Shown here piece by piece: positions 55,089 through 63,388 of a stretch of DNA of 64,000 nucleotides. The notes below the pieces were generated by a model. That model was not told the DNA's origin, did not search any database, and was given only the letters and a program-made list of their open reading frames with translations. The stretch comes from Luteimonas terrae (GTDB lineage: Bacteria; Pseudomonadota; Gammaproteobacteria; Xanthomonadales; Xanthomonadaceae), in assembly GCF_004358165.1 (NCBI RefSeq), contig NZ_SMTG01000005.1, positions 248,001 through 312,000 on the forward strand. Reading direction: 5' to 3'. Each line of letters begins with the position of its first letter. Position 1 is the first letter of the stretch. The position numbers were made by a program, and so were the translations under genes.

Positions 55089-57269
55089 ATGTCGCTTGCG
55101 TTATTGTCCGGCCATCCTCAGGGGGCTGGAGTGGGCGCGATGCCCGTGTCGACGCAAGGACCGGGCGATGCCCTGCGGGCGGAAACGCCGGCGCAATTGA
55201 TGGAAGGAATCCGTCGCGAGGCCACCGCGCGGCTGCTGCCGTTGCTGGGCGAAACGCTGCGCAGCGAGCGCGCGCGCGTCCAGAAATCCCTCGAAGCGGC
55301 GACCGGCGACTCGCCGGCGCGCGCGATGGAATCCGAAGACCTCGCCAGCCTGACCGTGCTGGCCGCCGAACTGATCCAGCACGAGCAGAAGTGGCAGAAG
55401 GCGCTGGGTGAGGTGTTCGCGGTCTGGCCCGATCCGCCGGTCGCGCAGGGACACGATGCGTATTCGCTGCTCTCGGACGACGAACTGCAGGCGCAGCTGA
55501 TCGGCCAGCCCGTCGCCGAAGCGCTGGACCGGCGCTTCGAGAGCGTGCGCGACATCATCGACCGGCGCCTGCACACGCTGGCCGCGCGCCTGCAGTACCG
55601 CGGCCGGCCGTCGAATCCGCTGGCTGCGCGTTTCCTCGTCGAGAGTTTCCTGCGTGCATTCGATGCCGGCGACTGCGGCCGTCGCCTGCGTGCGGCCCTG
55701 CTGCGTCGTCACGAAGCGCTGCTCGATGGCGAACTCGCCGCGCTCTACGGCTGGTGCAACACGCGACTGGCCGAAGCCGGCTGCGCGCTCGCCGGCGACA
55801 GCGACCAGGCGGCGCTGATCGCCGGCCTCGGCGGTTCGATGGACGCGGTGCCGGCCAACAAGACGCGGATCTGGGAGACCGGCAACGCGGTCGCCCGCGC
55901 GGGCGCGGGGGCATCGCCGGCGTCGCGGCTCGAGGCGCCACGCGGCAATCTGCTGCGCCGTCATGCCCGACGCCAGCGCGACGACCGACGCGCGGAACTC
56001 GACGCGGCCGAGCGCAGCTTCCTGCGCGACGAGTTCATGTCGACGCTCGCGCTGCTGCAGGCCGACCGCCTGCTGCCGCCGGGCACGTCGCATGCCGCGC
56101 GTCTGCGCGAGGGCATGTACATGGTGGCCGGCGGGCTGGGCATCGATCGCCGCACGGTCGCGTTCGATGCCGAACAGGACGAGGCGATGACCGTCGTCGG
56201 CGCGCTGTTCGACCGCCTCGCTGAACGTCATACGTTGGGACCTGCGGCGCGCGAGAAGCTGGCGCTGCTGGCGGTGCCGTGGCTGCACCTCGCGCTCGAG
56301 GATCCGCAGCTGTTCGAGCCTTCCTCGCCGCCGGCGATGCAGGTGCTCTCGCTGCTGGTGGAGCTGTGGGACGGCACCGATGGCGGCGATGCCCAATCGC
56401 TGGAACTGCAGACCCTCGCCGATCGCGTCGCCGATGCGATTCTAGACGCGCCGCACGGCGACGGCCGGGTATTCGCCGCGCAGCTGGCGCAGATCGATGC
56501 CGCGCTCGCCGCCGGCCGGCGTCGCGCCGAAGCGGTCGAGCGCCGCACCTGGCAGGCGCTGCGCGGGCGCGAACGGCTCGATGCGGCGCGCCGCCAGGCA
56601 TCGTTCGAACTCCAGCGCCGGCTCGAGGGGCGCCCCTTGCTGCCGAGCGTGGCCGGCTTTCTCGATGTCGAATGGCGACAGGCGCTGGCCCAGGCCTGGC
56701 TGCGCGACGGCGACGCGTCAGACCGCTATCGCGAAGTGCTGTCGCTGGGCGATGCACTGGTCGAATCCGATGGCCTCGCGGCCAACGACGGCGGCAGCGC
56801 CGTGGCCGACCGGCTGCTCGGCATGCTGCCGGCGCTGCGCGATTGCTGCGCGCAGTGCGGCGCCGATCCCGCGGCGACCGAAGCGCGTCTTGCCGGGCTC
56901 GTCGCCGAGCACGCCAGCCCCACACCCAGGCAGGTGCACGTGCCGACGGCCCCGGCCGGCGACGACGCACCGCTGCTGCCGGACGACGCGGATCTCGTGG
57001 CCGGCCTGGCCGACACGCGTTTCAGCGAAGGGCAGCGCTTCGTGCAGCCGGGCGCGGCGGGCGTGGGCCGCACGCTGCGGCTGGCCTGGCGCAGCTCGCT
57101 CAGCGGCGCCTGTCTGCTGGTCAACGCCAGCGGCACGCGCGAACTGCTGCTGATGCCCGACGCGCTACAGGCGATGATCGATTCCGGGCATCTGCAGGCG
57201 CGGCCCCCGAATGGCGGCGCGGTGTCCGAAGCGCTGTCGACGCTCGCTGCCCGGGCCGGCGCGGCCTGA
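55089..57269 (+). CDS. DUF1631 family protein, diverged second copy
   Basis: A 726-residue paralogue of the preceding protein, sharing the order of domains. Equivalent segments are YSLLSDDELQAQLIGQPVA, RLHTLAARLQYRGRPSNPLA and the helical RRRAEAVERRTWQALRGRERLD. Its C-terminal barrel (GQRFVQPGAAGVGRTLRLAW, then LLVNASGTRELLLMP) is much altered. It lacks the clean NPLRPEV context and the conserved FMRLF helix of the first copy, suggesting specialisation. Same strand, probable operon. Function unknown. Confidence 0.8.
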   Translation: MSLALLSGHPQGAGVGAMPVSTQGPGDALRAETPAQLMEGIRREATARLLPLLGETLRSERARVQKSLEAATGDSPARAMESEDLASLTVLAAELIQHEQKWQKALGEVFAVWPDPPVAQGHDAYSLLSDDELQAQLIGQPVAEALDRRFESVRDIIDRRLHTLAARLQYRGRPSNPLAARFLVESFLRAFDAGDCGRRLRAALLRRHEALLDGELAALYGWCNTRLAEAGCALAGDSDQAALIAGLGGSMDAVPANKTRIWETGNAVARAGAGASPASRLEAPRGNLLRRHARRQRDDRRAELDAAERSFLRDEFMSTLALLQADRLLPPGTSHAARLREGMYMVAGGLGIDRRTVAFDAEQDEAMTVVGALFDRLAERHTLGPAAREKLALLAVPWLHLALEDPQLFEPSSPPAMQVLSLLVELWDGTDGGDAQSLELQTLADRVADAILDAPHGDGRVFAAQLAQIDAALAAGRRRAEAVERRTWQALRGRERLDAARRQASFELQRRLEGRPLLPSVAGFLDVEWRQALAQAWLRDGDASDRYREVLSLGDALVESDGLAANDGGSAVADRLLGMLPALRDCCAQCGADPAATEARLAGLVAEHASPTPRQVHVPTAPAGDDAPLLPDDADLVAGLADTRFSEGQRFVQPGAAGVGRTLRLAWRSSLSGACLLVNASGTRELLLMPDALQAMIDSGHLQARPPNGGAVSEALSTLAARAGAA

Positions 57270-57325
57270 CCGGGCCGGTATCGCTGGGCTAGGATGGCCC
57301 CGACTCCAGGGCGAGGGCGGTGTCG

Positions 57326-58438
57326 ATGGCGGTGACGATCGGCGTGGCACGTGAGACCGCGGTGGGCGAGCAGCGCGTCGCGCTGACGCCCGAGACCTGC
57401 AGAAAGTTCGTCGCTGCCGGCGCGCAGGTGCGCGTGGAGCGCGGCCTCGGCGCCGGCGCGCACATTTCCGATGCGGCGTTCGCCGAAGCCGGTGCGACGC
57501 TGGTCGATGACGCGGCCGCGGCCGTATCCGGGGCGGCGCTGGTGCTCTGCGTGCGGCCGCCGGATGCCTCGCGGCTGCAGTCGCTCGATGCCGGCGCGGC
57601 CGTGATCGGGGTGCTGCAACCCGACGCCGATGGTGCGCGTGGCGAAGCGATCACCGCCCGCGGACTGCTGGCGTTTCCGCTCGAACGTCTGCCGCGCACG
57701 ACGCGCGCGCAGGCGATGGACGTGCTCAGTTCGCAGGCCGGCATGGCCGGCTACAAGGCGGTGCTGATCGGCGCGCAGCTCGCGCCGCGGTTCTTTCCGA
57801 TGCTCACGACCGCTGCCGGCACGATCCGGCCTTCGAAGGTGCTCGTGATCGGCGCAGGCGTTGCCGGGCTGCAGGCGATCGCGACCGCCAAGCGCCTCGG
57901 CGCGCAGGTCGAGGGCTTCGACGTGCGTCCGGAAACGCGCGAGCAGATCGAATCGCTGGGCGGCCGCTTTCTCGAGCTGGGCGTCAGTGCCGCAGGCGAA
58001 GGCGGCTATGCACGCGCACTGACCGACGACGAGCGCGCCGAGCAGCAGCGCCGGCTCGGCGAGCATCTCAAGAGCGTCGACGTGCTCGTCTGTACCGCGG
58101 CCGTGCCGGGACGCCCCGCGCCGAAGATCGTCACCGCGGCGATGGTCGCGGGCATGCGGCCGGGCAGCGTGATCGTCGATCTGGCCGCCGAGAGCGGCGG
58201 CAACTGCGAGGCGACGCGACCGGGGGAAACGAGCGACGTCGATGGGGTGACCGTTGCCGGGCCGCTGGATCTGGCGTCGATGGGCGCCACCCACGCGAGC
58301 GAGATGTTCGCCCGCAACGTGTTCAATTTCGCCCAGCTGCTGCTGGTCGAAGGCGCACTGGCGCCGGACTGGAACGACGAATTGCTGGCGAAGACCGTGT
58401 GGCCGGCGAGAGCCGCTGCGGAGCACGCGGCAACCTGA
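57326..58438 (+). CDS. pntAa: NAD(P) transhydrogenase subunit alpha part 1 (PntAa)
   Basis: A 370-residue NAD(H)-binding subunit, dI domain, of the proton-pumping transhydrogenase that makes NADPH. Motifs are GVARETAVGEQRVALTPETC, LSSQAGMAGYKAVL, the dinucleotide fold VLVIGAGVAGLQAIATAKRLGAQVEGFDVRP and VDLAAESGGNCE. An ATG at 57326 is preferred over a GTG two codons earlier. The usual partners pntAb and pntB lie 1.8 kb downstream, beyond a reversed sigma-factor operon. Confidence 0.95.
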   Translation: MAVTIGVARETAVGEQRVALTPETCRKFVAAGAQVRVERGLGAGAHISDAAFAEAGATLVDDAAAAVSGAALVLCVRPPDASRLQSLDAGAAVIGVLQPDADGARGEAITARGLLAFPLERLPRTTRAQAMDVLSSQAGMAGYKAVLIGAQLAPRFFPMLTTAAGTIRPSKVLVIGAGVAGLQAIATAKRLGAQVEGFDVRPETREQIESLGGRFLELGVSAAGEGGYARALTDDERAEQQRRLGEHLKSVDVLVCTAAVPGRPAPKIVTAAMVAGMRPGSVIVDLAAESGGNCEATRPGETSDVDGVTVAGPLDLASMGATHASEMFARNVFNFAQLLLVEGALAPDWNDELLAKTVWPARAAAEHAAT

Positions 58439-58460
58439 GAGCGGCGTGTGCTTGTGCCTT

Positions 58461-58592
58461 CCCCCGATTGCGGGGGCGGACGTTCACGTCGCGCAGCCTG
58501 CCATTCGCGAGCAAGCCGGCAAGCATCGGCCTTTCGTTCAAGAGGATTGACGGTTCGCGCCACCCGACCCTCCCCCGCAGGCGGGGGGAGGG
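58461..58592. repeat. Two GC-rich hairpins between convergent genes
   Basis: CCCCCG-ATTG-CGGGGG (58461-58476) and CCCTCCCCC with GGGGGAGGG around GCAGGCG (58568-58592) flank a 90-nt stretch between pntAa and the DUF3106 gene. The C/G-run hairpins resemble dispersed intergenic repeats of Xanthomonadaceae and may terminate transcription from both sides. No coding potential is seen between them. Confidence 0.5.
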
Positions 58593-58631
58593 CTCCGGTC
58601 ATGACTGCGTTGACCTGTCGACAGCGGTCGA

Positions 58632-59072
58632 TCAGCGCTCGCGGGGACTCCGCGGCGGCGCGGGGTTCTCGGCCGCCCAGCGACGGCGCTGCTCGGGTGT
58701 CATCTGCTTCCAGCGGTCGCGCAGGGCTTCGCGCTCGGCCTCGGGCAGGGTGCGCAGCTTGCTGTAGAGCGCACGCGCTTCCTCGCGCTGCTCGGGTGGC
58801 AGACGCTTCCAGCTGTGCATGCCTTCGCGCGCCTCCGCGCGCTCGGCCGGCGTCATCGATTGCCAGCGGCGCGCGTGCTCGAGCATGCGGCTGCGGTCCT
58901 CGGCGCTGGCGTTGTTGTAACGCTCGCGGATGGGGCTGATGAGCTGTTCGCGCTGCGCGGGCGTGAGCTGGTCCCAGGCGGACGCGGGCGCCGACTGGGC
59001 GAACGCGCCGCCGCAGAGCAGCAGCGACAGCAGGGCGGTCGGGACGAGGATCCGGGACGAGTGCGCTGACAT
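58632..59072 (-). CDS. DUF3106 periplasmic protein with LTxxQ-like repeats
   Basis: A 146-residue secreted protein (signal peptide to about residue 25, AFA-QSAP cleavage region). The mature part is helical and has repeated short motifs: LTPAQREQL, MTPAERAEAR, LPPEQREEAR, LPEAEREAL and MTPEQRRRW. They resemble the LTxxQ motifs of CpxP/Spy chaperone-like proteins. It ends the sigma/anti-sigma operon. A GTG overlapping the previous stop at 59078 is an alternative start. Likely envelope stress partner, inferred. Confidence 0.75.
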   Translation of the reverse strand: MSAHSSRILVPTALLSLLLCGGAFAQSAPASAWDQLTPAQREQLISPIRERYNNASAEDRSRMLEHARRWQSMTPAERAEAREGMHSWKRLPPEQREEARALYSKLRTLPEAEREALRDRWKQMTPEQRRRWAAENPAPPRSPRER

Positions 59073-59074
59073 GG

Positions 59075-59455
59075 TCACTCCACAGCGAGCAGGGTGGTTT
59101 CGTTGGCGGCGAGCCAGCGATAGAAGTCGGGGGATTCTTCGTAGCTGGCCAGGGCTTCGGCGACACCTTCGTCCAGGTGCGCGGCCGAGTCGGCGGCGGC
59201 CAGTACCGGCGTGGCGGCAGGTGCGGCGACGTCGGCGTCCGGCATCAGTGCACGCGCACCGATCGCCATCGCGCACACCGCGGCGAACCCCGTCGCCAGC
59301 GGCAGGCCCCAGCCGCGTCGCGCGGGCGTCGCGGACTGCGCGGCGGCATGACGCCCGCGGTGCAGGCGCGCGGTCGTCGCCGGACTGATGGCGCCCTGCG
59401 CATGGCGGTACAGCGCGCGCAGCGCGGCATCGTCCTGGTCGTGCGGGCCGGTCAT
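59075..59455 (-). CDS. Putative anti-sigma factor
   Basis: A 126-residue protein with a short cytoplasmic N terminus (MTGPHDQDDAALRALYRHAQ), one membrane helix (LPLATGFAAVCAMAIGARALM) and a periplasmic tail ending with YEESPDFYRWLAANETTLL. Size, topology and the ATGA overlap with an ECF sigma gene suggest an anti-sigma factor. No zinc-binding anti-sigma motif (HxxxCxxC) is visible, so this is contextual inference. Confidence 0.6.
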   Translation of the reverse strand: MTGPHDQDDAALRALYRHAQGAISPATTARLHRGRHAAAQSATPARRGWGLPLATGFAAVCAMAIGARALMPDADVAAPAATPVLAAADSAAHLDEGVAEALASYEESPDFYRWLAANETTLLAVE

Positions 59456-60003
59456 CGAAATTCCTCCAGGTGCTTCTGCAGCGCCTCGCGGGCGCGGAAC
59501 AGATGGGTCTTCACCGACCCCTCGCCGCATCCCATGATGCGTGCGGTGGTCGGCACGTCGAACTCTTCAAGCACGCGCAGCGTGAACGCTTCGCGCTGGC
59601 GTCGCGGCAGTTGCCGCAGGACCGCCGTCAATCGTTCCCAGGCCTCGCGGCCATCGTGGTTGCGCGACGGGTCGGGGCCGTCGTCGGCCCAGTCGATCTC
59701 CTCGCCGTCGGGCATCCGCGCGTCGCCGAGCCAGCCGAGGCGGAAGGTCCGGCGCCGCTGCACGTCGATGATCCGGCTACGCAGCACGGTCCAGAACAGC
59801 GGCGTCCACTCGCCTGGCGGCCGGTCGCGATAGCCGAGCATCTTGGTCATCGCGTCCTGCACCGCGTCGAGCGCGTCGTCGCGGTGGCGCAGGCCCAGCT
59901 CGGCAAAACGGAACGCGCGACGCTCGACGCTCGCCAGAAACCCTTCGAGCGTCGTCGGCAGATCGGGACCTGCGGCGTCGGCCGCGTCGGGATATTCGCT
60001 CAC
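59452..60003 (-). CDS. RNA polymerase ECF-type sigma factor
   Basis: A sigma-70 family factor of about 183 residues from the GTG at 60003. Region 2 is visible around RHRDDALDAVQDAMTKML and LFWTVLRSRIIDVQRRR; region 4 around LPRRQREAFTLRVLEEF and IMGCGEGSVKTHLFRAREAL. The ATG at 60063 or 60102 would add a low-complexity N terminus. It heads an operon with a membrane-anchored putative anti-sigma factor and a DUF3106 protein. Regulon unknown. Confidence 0.85.
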   Translation of the reverse strand: MSEYPDAADAAGPDLPTTLEGFLASVERRAFRFAELGLRHRDDALDAVQDAMTKMLGYRDRPPGEWTPLFWTVLRSRIIDVQRRRTFRLGWLGDARMPDGEEIDWADDGPDPSRNHDGREAWERLTAVLRQLPRRQREAFTLRVLEEFDVPTTARIMGCGEGSVKTHLFRAREALQKHLEEFR

Positions 60004-60144
60004 GTCGCCAAGCCTATCGCGCGCGGCGGACGCATGCGGGGCGGGGAAGTGGCTGCCATCCATCGTCGGGGTTGTCGCCAGTGGCGGGTTGTACACGGTC
60101 AACGCGTGCGTGCCGCGGCGGTTGACGCCGCCGGTGGTCGCCTG

Positions 60145-60173
60145 CTGGCGCCCCGTTCAAGCACGGTTATGAT
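60145..60173 (+). promoter_or_regulatory. Possible promoter of pntAb-pntB
   Basis: TATGAT (60168-60173) is a good -10 sequence 28 nt upstream of the pntAb ATG; the -35 candidate CTGGCG at 17-nt spacing is poor. Because the sigma operon separates pntAb from pntAa, a promoter here is required. Weak sequence support. Confidence 0.3.
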
Positions 60174-60200
60174 GCGGACGAGGGGCCCCGGGGAATCGCG

Positions 60201-60500
60201 ATGATCGATGGTGTCGTGGCGCTGTACATCTTCATGCTGGCGGCGATCGCCGGCCACGTGATCATCTCGCGGGTGCCGGTGATCCTGCATACGCCGCTGA
60301 TGTCGGGTTCGAACTTCATCCACGGCATCGTGCTGATCGGCGCGATGCTGGTGCTGGGCCACGCCGACACCACGCTCGAGAAGATCATCGGTTTCATCGC
60401 CGTGCTGATGGGCGCCGGCAACGCGGCCGGCGGCTACGTGGTGACCGAGCGGATGCTCGAGATGTTCAAGCCGTCCGGCCGGCCGGGGCAGGGCGGCTGA
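60201..60500 (+). CDS. pntAb: NAD(P) transhydrogenase subunit alpha part 2 (PntAb)
   Basis: A 99-residue membrane subunit of the transhydrogenase proton channel. Three helices are visible: VVALYIFMLAAIAGHVIIS, FIHGIVLIGAMLVLG and the IIGFIAVLMGAGNAAGGYVVTERM segment, the last strongly conserved in PntAb. It is followed 25 nt later by pntB. In many proteobacteria pntAa lies directly upstream; here it does not. Confidence 0.93.
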   Translation: MIDGVVALYIFMLAAIAGHVIISRVPVILHTPLMSGSNFIHGIVLIGAMLVLGHADTTLEKIIGFIAVLMGAGNAAGGYVVTERMLEMFKPSGRPGQGG

Positions 60501-60525
60501 TGGCGGCGGCACCGGAGACGCGCGC

Positions 60526-61917
60526 ATGAGCACGCTCGGGATGATCGTCGCCGCCAGCTACTTCGTCGCCGCCACGCTGTTCCTGCTCGGCCTGCAGCGC
60601 ATGGCCTCGCCGCGCACGGCGCGCTCGGGCATCCAGTGGGCCGGCGTGGGCATGGTGCTGGCGACGCTGGCCACGTTCCTGGTGCCGGGGCTGGAAAACA
60701 TCGGCCTGATGCTGGTAGCGATCGCGCTGGGCACGGGGCTCGCGTGGATCTCCGGCAAGAAGGTCGCGATCACCGACATGCCGCAGATGGTCGCGCTCTA
60801 CAACGGCCTGGGTGGCGGGTCGGCAGCAGCGATCGGTGCGGTCGAACTGCTGCGCTGGTCCGGCACGGGCGCCGCGCCGCCGCGGCTGTCGCTGGTGCTG
60901 GCGGTACTGGGCGCGCTGATCGGCGCGGTCGCGCTGTCGGGCTCGGTCATCGCCTGGGCCAAGCTCGACGGGCGCATGGACAAGCGTTACGTGTTCCCGG
61001 GCCAGCAGCTGTTCAACCTGGCGGTGTTCGTCGCTGCGCTGATCGCCGGGGGCCTGATCGTGCACGCGCTGGGCTTGCCGTGGATCGTCGCGTTCTTCGC
61101 GCTCGCACTGGCGCTGGGCGTGCTGATGACGCTGCCGATCGGCGGCGCCGACATGCCGGTGGTGATCTCGCTCTACAACGCGTTTACCGGTCTGGCGGTC
61201 GCGCTCGAAGGCTACGTGCTCGGCAACGAGGCCCTGATCATCGCCGGCACCATGGTCGGCGCGGCCGGCATGCTGCTGACGAAACTGATGGCCAAGGCGA
61301 TGAACCGGTCGATCGCCAGCGTGCTGTTCTCGAACTTCAGCGCGAGTGGCAGAGGCGCCGCGATCGAGGGCAGCCAAAAGCCCATCGAGGCGGCCGATGT
61401 CGCGGCACTGATGGCGTATGCGCAGCGCGTGGTCATCGTGCCCGGATATGGCATGGCCGTGGCCCAGGCGCAGCACAAGATCTGGGAGCTGAGCCAGCGG
61501 CTGATCGAGCGCGGGGTCAAGGTGCGCTTCGCCATCCATCCGGTGGCCGGGCGCATGCCCGGGCACATGAACGTGCTGCTGGCCGAGGCCGGGGTGCCCT
61601 ACGACCTGATCGTCGACATGGACGATGTGAATCCGGAGTTCTCGAACACCGACGTCGCCCTGGTGATCGGCGCCAACGACGTGGTCAATCCGGTCGCCAA
61701 AACCGACCCGCAGAGTCCGATCTACGGCATGCCGATCCTCGACGTGGTGCTGGCGAAGAACGTCGTGGTGATCAAGCGCGGCAAGGGCACGGGCTTTGCC
61801 GGCATCGAGAATGCGCTGTTCTATGCCGACAACACCCGCATGCTCTACGGCGACGGTGCGGAAGCGGCCGGCGCGCTGGTGGCCGAGCTCAAGGCGCTCG
61901 ACGGCGGCGGACACTGA
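60526..61917 (+). CDS. pntB: NAD(P) transhydrogenase subunit beta
   Basis: A 463-residue subunit with eight or nine membrane helices and a C-terminal NADP(H) domain. Conserved segments are TDMPQMVALYNGLGGGSAA, PIGGADMPVVISLYNAFTGLAVALEG, VVIVPGYGMAVAQAQH, HPVAGRMPGHMNVLLAEA and the NADP region VIGANDVVNPVA with KRGKGTGFAGIENALFY. Length and motifs are normal. Together with PntAa and PntAb it forms the complete enzyme. Confidence 0.96.
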   Translation: MSTLGMIVAASYFVAATLFLLGLQRMASPRTARSGIQWAGVGMVLATLATFLVPGLENIGLMLVAIALGTGLAWISGKKVAITDMPQMVALYNGLGGGSAAAIGAVELLRWSGTGAAPPRLSLVLAVLGALIGAVALSGSVIAWAKLDGRMDKRYVFPGQQLFNLAVFVAALIAGGLIVHALGLPWIVAFFALALALGVLMTLPIGGADMPVVISLYNAFTGLAVALEGYVLGNEALIIAGTMVGAAGMLLTKLMAKAMNRSIASVLFSNFSASGRGAAIEGSQKPIEAADVAALMAYAQRVVIVPGYGMAVAQAQHKIWELSQRLIERGVKVRFAIHPVAGRMPGHMNVLLAEAGVPYDLIVDMDDVNPEFSNTDVALVIGANDVVNPVAKTDPQSPIYGMPILDVVLAKNVVVIKRGKGTGFAGIENALFYADNTRMLYGDGAEAAGALVAELKALDGGGH

Positions 61918-61940
61918 CGCAGCCGCGCGGAGCGACGGGC

Positions 61941-62354
61941 TCAGCGCGACAGCACCGCCGCAATCACCAGGCCGGCCGCGAGCCATGCCAGGTCCACGCT
62001 CGAGTTCGCCAGCGACGCCAGCGTCCAGGCGTGATGCGGGCCCAGCTTGAGCGCCGATTCCCACGGCACCATGCCCATCGGCCGGGCGAGCTGGGAGGCG
62101 ACGATGCCCCAGTTGGCGATGACGATCGCGAGCAGTGTCGCCGCGGTCCCGGCGATCGCGCGCACCGCGCCCGGACGCGCGCGCGCCAGTCGGAGTAGCC
62201 AGGCGGCATCGAGCGCGGCGATCACCGCCATCCAGCTCGACTGGGCCCCGCGCGTGTCGGCCAGCAGGATCCAGGCGGCAGCGATGCCGACACTTCCGAG
62301 CAGCAGCAGGGCGGTCGCCAGCGGCCAGCGCCGGGCGCGCGCGGTGTCGGGCAT
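61941..62354 (-). CDS. Small hypothetical membrane protein
   Basis: A 137-residue protein with three to four hydrophobic helices: WPLATALLLLGSVGIAAAWILL, SWMAVIAALDAAWLLRL, AGTAATLLAIVIANWGIVA and SLANSSVDLAWLAAGLVIAAVL. No family was recognised. The ATG at 62354 (MPDTARARRW) is chosen by the basic N terminus. It converges on pntB and diverges from sufT. Confidence 0.6.
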   Translation of the reverse strand: MPDTARARRWPLATALLLLGSVGIAAAWILLADTRGAQSSWMAVIAALDAAWLLRLARARPGAVRAIAGTAATLLAIVIANWGIVASQLARPMGMVPWESALKLGPHHAWTLASLANSSVDLAWLAAGLVIAAVLSR

Positions 62355-62453
62355 GGAAGGCTGCGATGCGGAAACGGGCGGCCAGCATACCGGCGCGCGA
62401 CAGTACAATGACAGCACTTGTCGTGGCCGCCGTTCGCCACAATCTTCCAGGCC

Positions 62454-63005
62454 ATGTACTCCCGCAGCAGCGAACCCGTCCGTTTCGAGCGCGATTGCGC
62501 CGCCGTCCTCGTGCCGGCCGGCGAACACGTGACCCTGCCTGCCGGCAGTGCCGGCTACATCACCCAGGCACTGGGCGGCAGCTACACGCTGTTCGTCGAG
62601 GGCAACCTGTTCCGCATTTCCGGCCGCGATGCCGATGCGATCGGCAAGGAGCCGCCGGTGCCGCTGGAGCTCCCCGACGGCGCCGACAACGCCGCGGTCG
62701 AACGCATGGTCTGGGACCAGCTGCGCACCTGCTTCGATCCGGAGATTCCGATCAACGTGGTCGACCTGGGCCTGGTGTACGAGGCCGAAGTGCAGCCGGC
62801 CGACGACGGCCAGCGCCGCGTCGAGGTCAAGATGACCCTCACTGCGCCCGGCTGCGGCATGGGCGACATCCTCGTCGACGACGTGCGCAGCAAGCTCGAA
62901 CTGATCCCGACGGTCGTCGAGGCCGATGTCGAGCTGGTGTTCGACCCGCCGTGGAACCGCTCGATGATGTCCGAGGCCGCGCGCCTCGAGACCGGCATGA
63001 TGTAA
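62454..63005 (+). CDS. sufT: SufT-like iron-sulfur assembly protein (DUF59)
   Basis: A 183-residue protein. The N-terminal half (VPAGEHVTLPAGSAGYITQALGGSYTL) is the SufT-specific beta part; the C-terminal DUF59 domain has DPEIPINVVDLGLVYEAEV, then KMTLTAPGCGMGDILVDDVRSKLE with the conserved Cys, and ELVFDPPWNRSMMSEAAR. Such proteins help mature iron-sulfur enzymes. Here it stands alone rather than in a suf operon. The ATG of MYSRSSEP is used. Confidence 0.92.
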   Translation: MYSRSSEPVRFERDCAAVLVPAGEHVTLPAGSAGYITQALGGSYTLFVEGNLFRISGRDADAIGKEPPVPLELPDGADNAAVERMVWDQLRTCFDPEIPINVVDLGLVYEAEVQPADDGQRRVEVKMTLTAPGCGMGDILVDDVRSKLELIPTVVEADVELVFDPPWNRSMMSEAARLETGMM

Positions 63006-63388
63006 GCCGCCGGGCGCTCCGTCCGCGCGCCCGATGTCTGCTCCCGACTCCTGATCCGGTGACACATCGCGTCGCCGGCGTCGTCGTGCGCCCGGTTATC
63101 GGCGCCTCGCATACACAACCTCCTGGCGGTCCCTGCGCACGCCGGATTCAGCGTGCGTTCGGTCTCAGATTCATGACCTGTTATGTCACTTTGTGACGTA
63201 ACGCACGCTTTCGCCGGCGCTTTTAACGGTTTTTTACGTTGTGGATCGACTGCAGTGTCGCGTAGCGTCAGTTTGCGGTCAGTTTCGTCACGTCCGCGTT
63301 CTCGCGGAGCGGACCACGCCTGTAGGCGATGCATCCCGTTCCAACTCTGCCGCCGCCGTGCGGCCTTCCCATCGTTCCGGGGTCACGA
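63006..63388. other. Long upstream region of the second S8 protease
   Basis: A 383-nt gap between sufT and the protease, with no supported gene. It is unusually AT-rich around 63180-63260, including runs such as TTTTAACGGTTTTTTACG. It contains a strong palindrome at 63180-63202. These features fit a regulated promoter region for an exported protease. Confidence 0.5.
63180..63202. promoter_or_regulatory. Palindromic operator-like site upstream of the S8 protease
   Basis: GTTATGTCAC (63180-63189) and GTGACGTAAC (63193-63202) are inverted with one mismatch in ten around a TTT centre. The site lies 187 nt before the protease ATG. The GTCAC/GTGAC half-sites are in the opposite sense to the TGTGA-N6-TCACA consensus of CRP/Clp, so a different regulator is likely. 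Confidence 0.4.
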
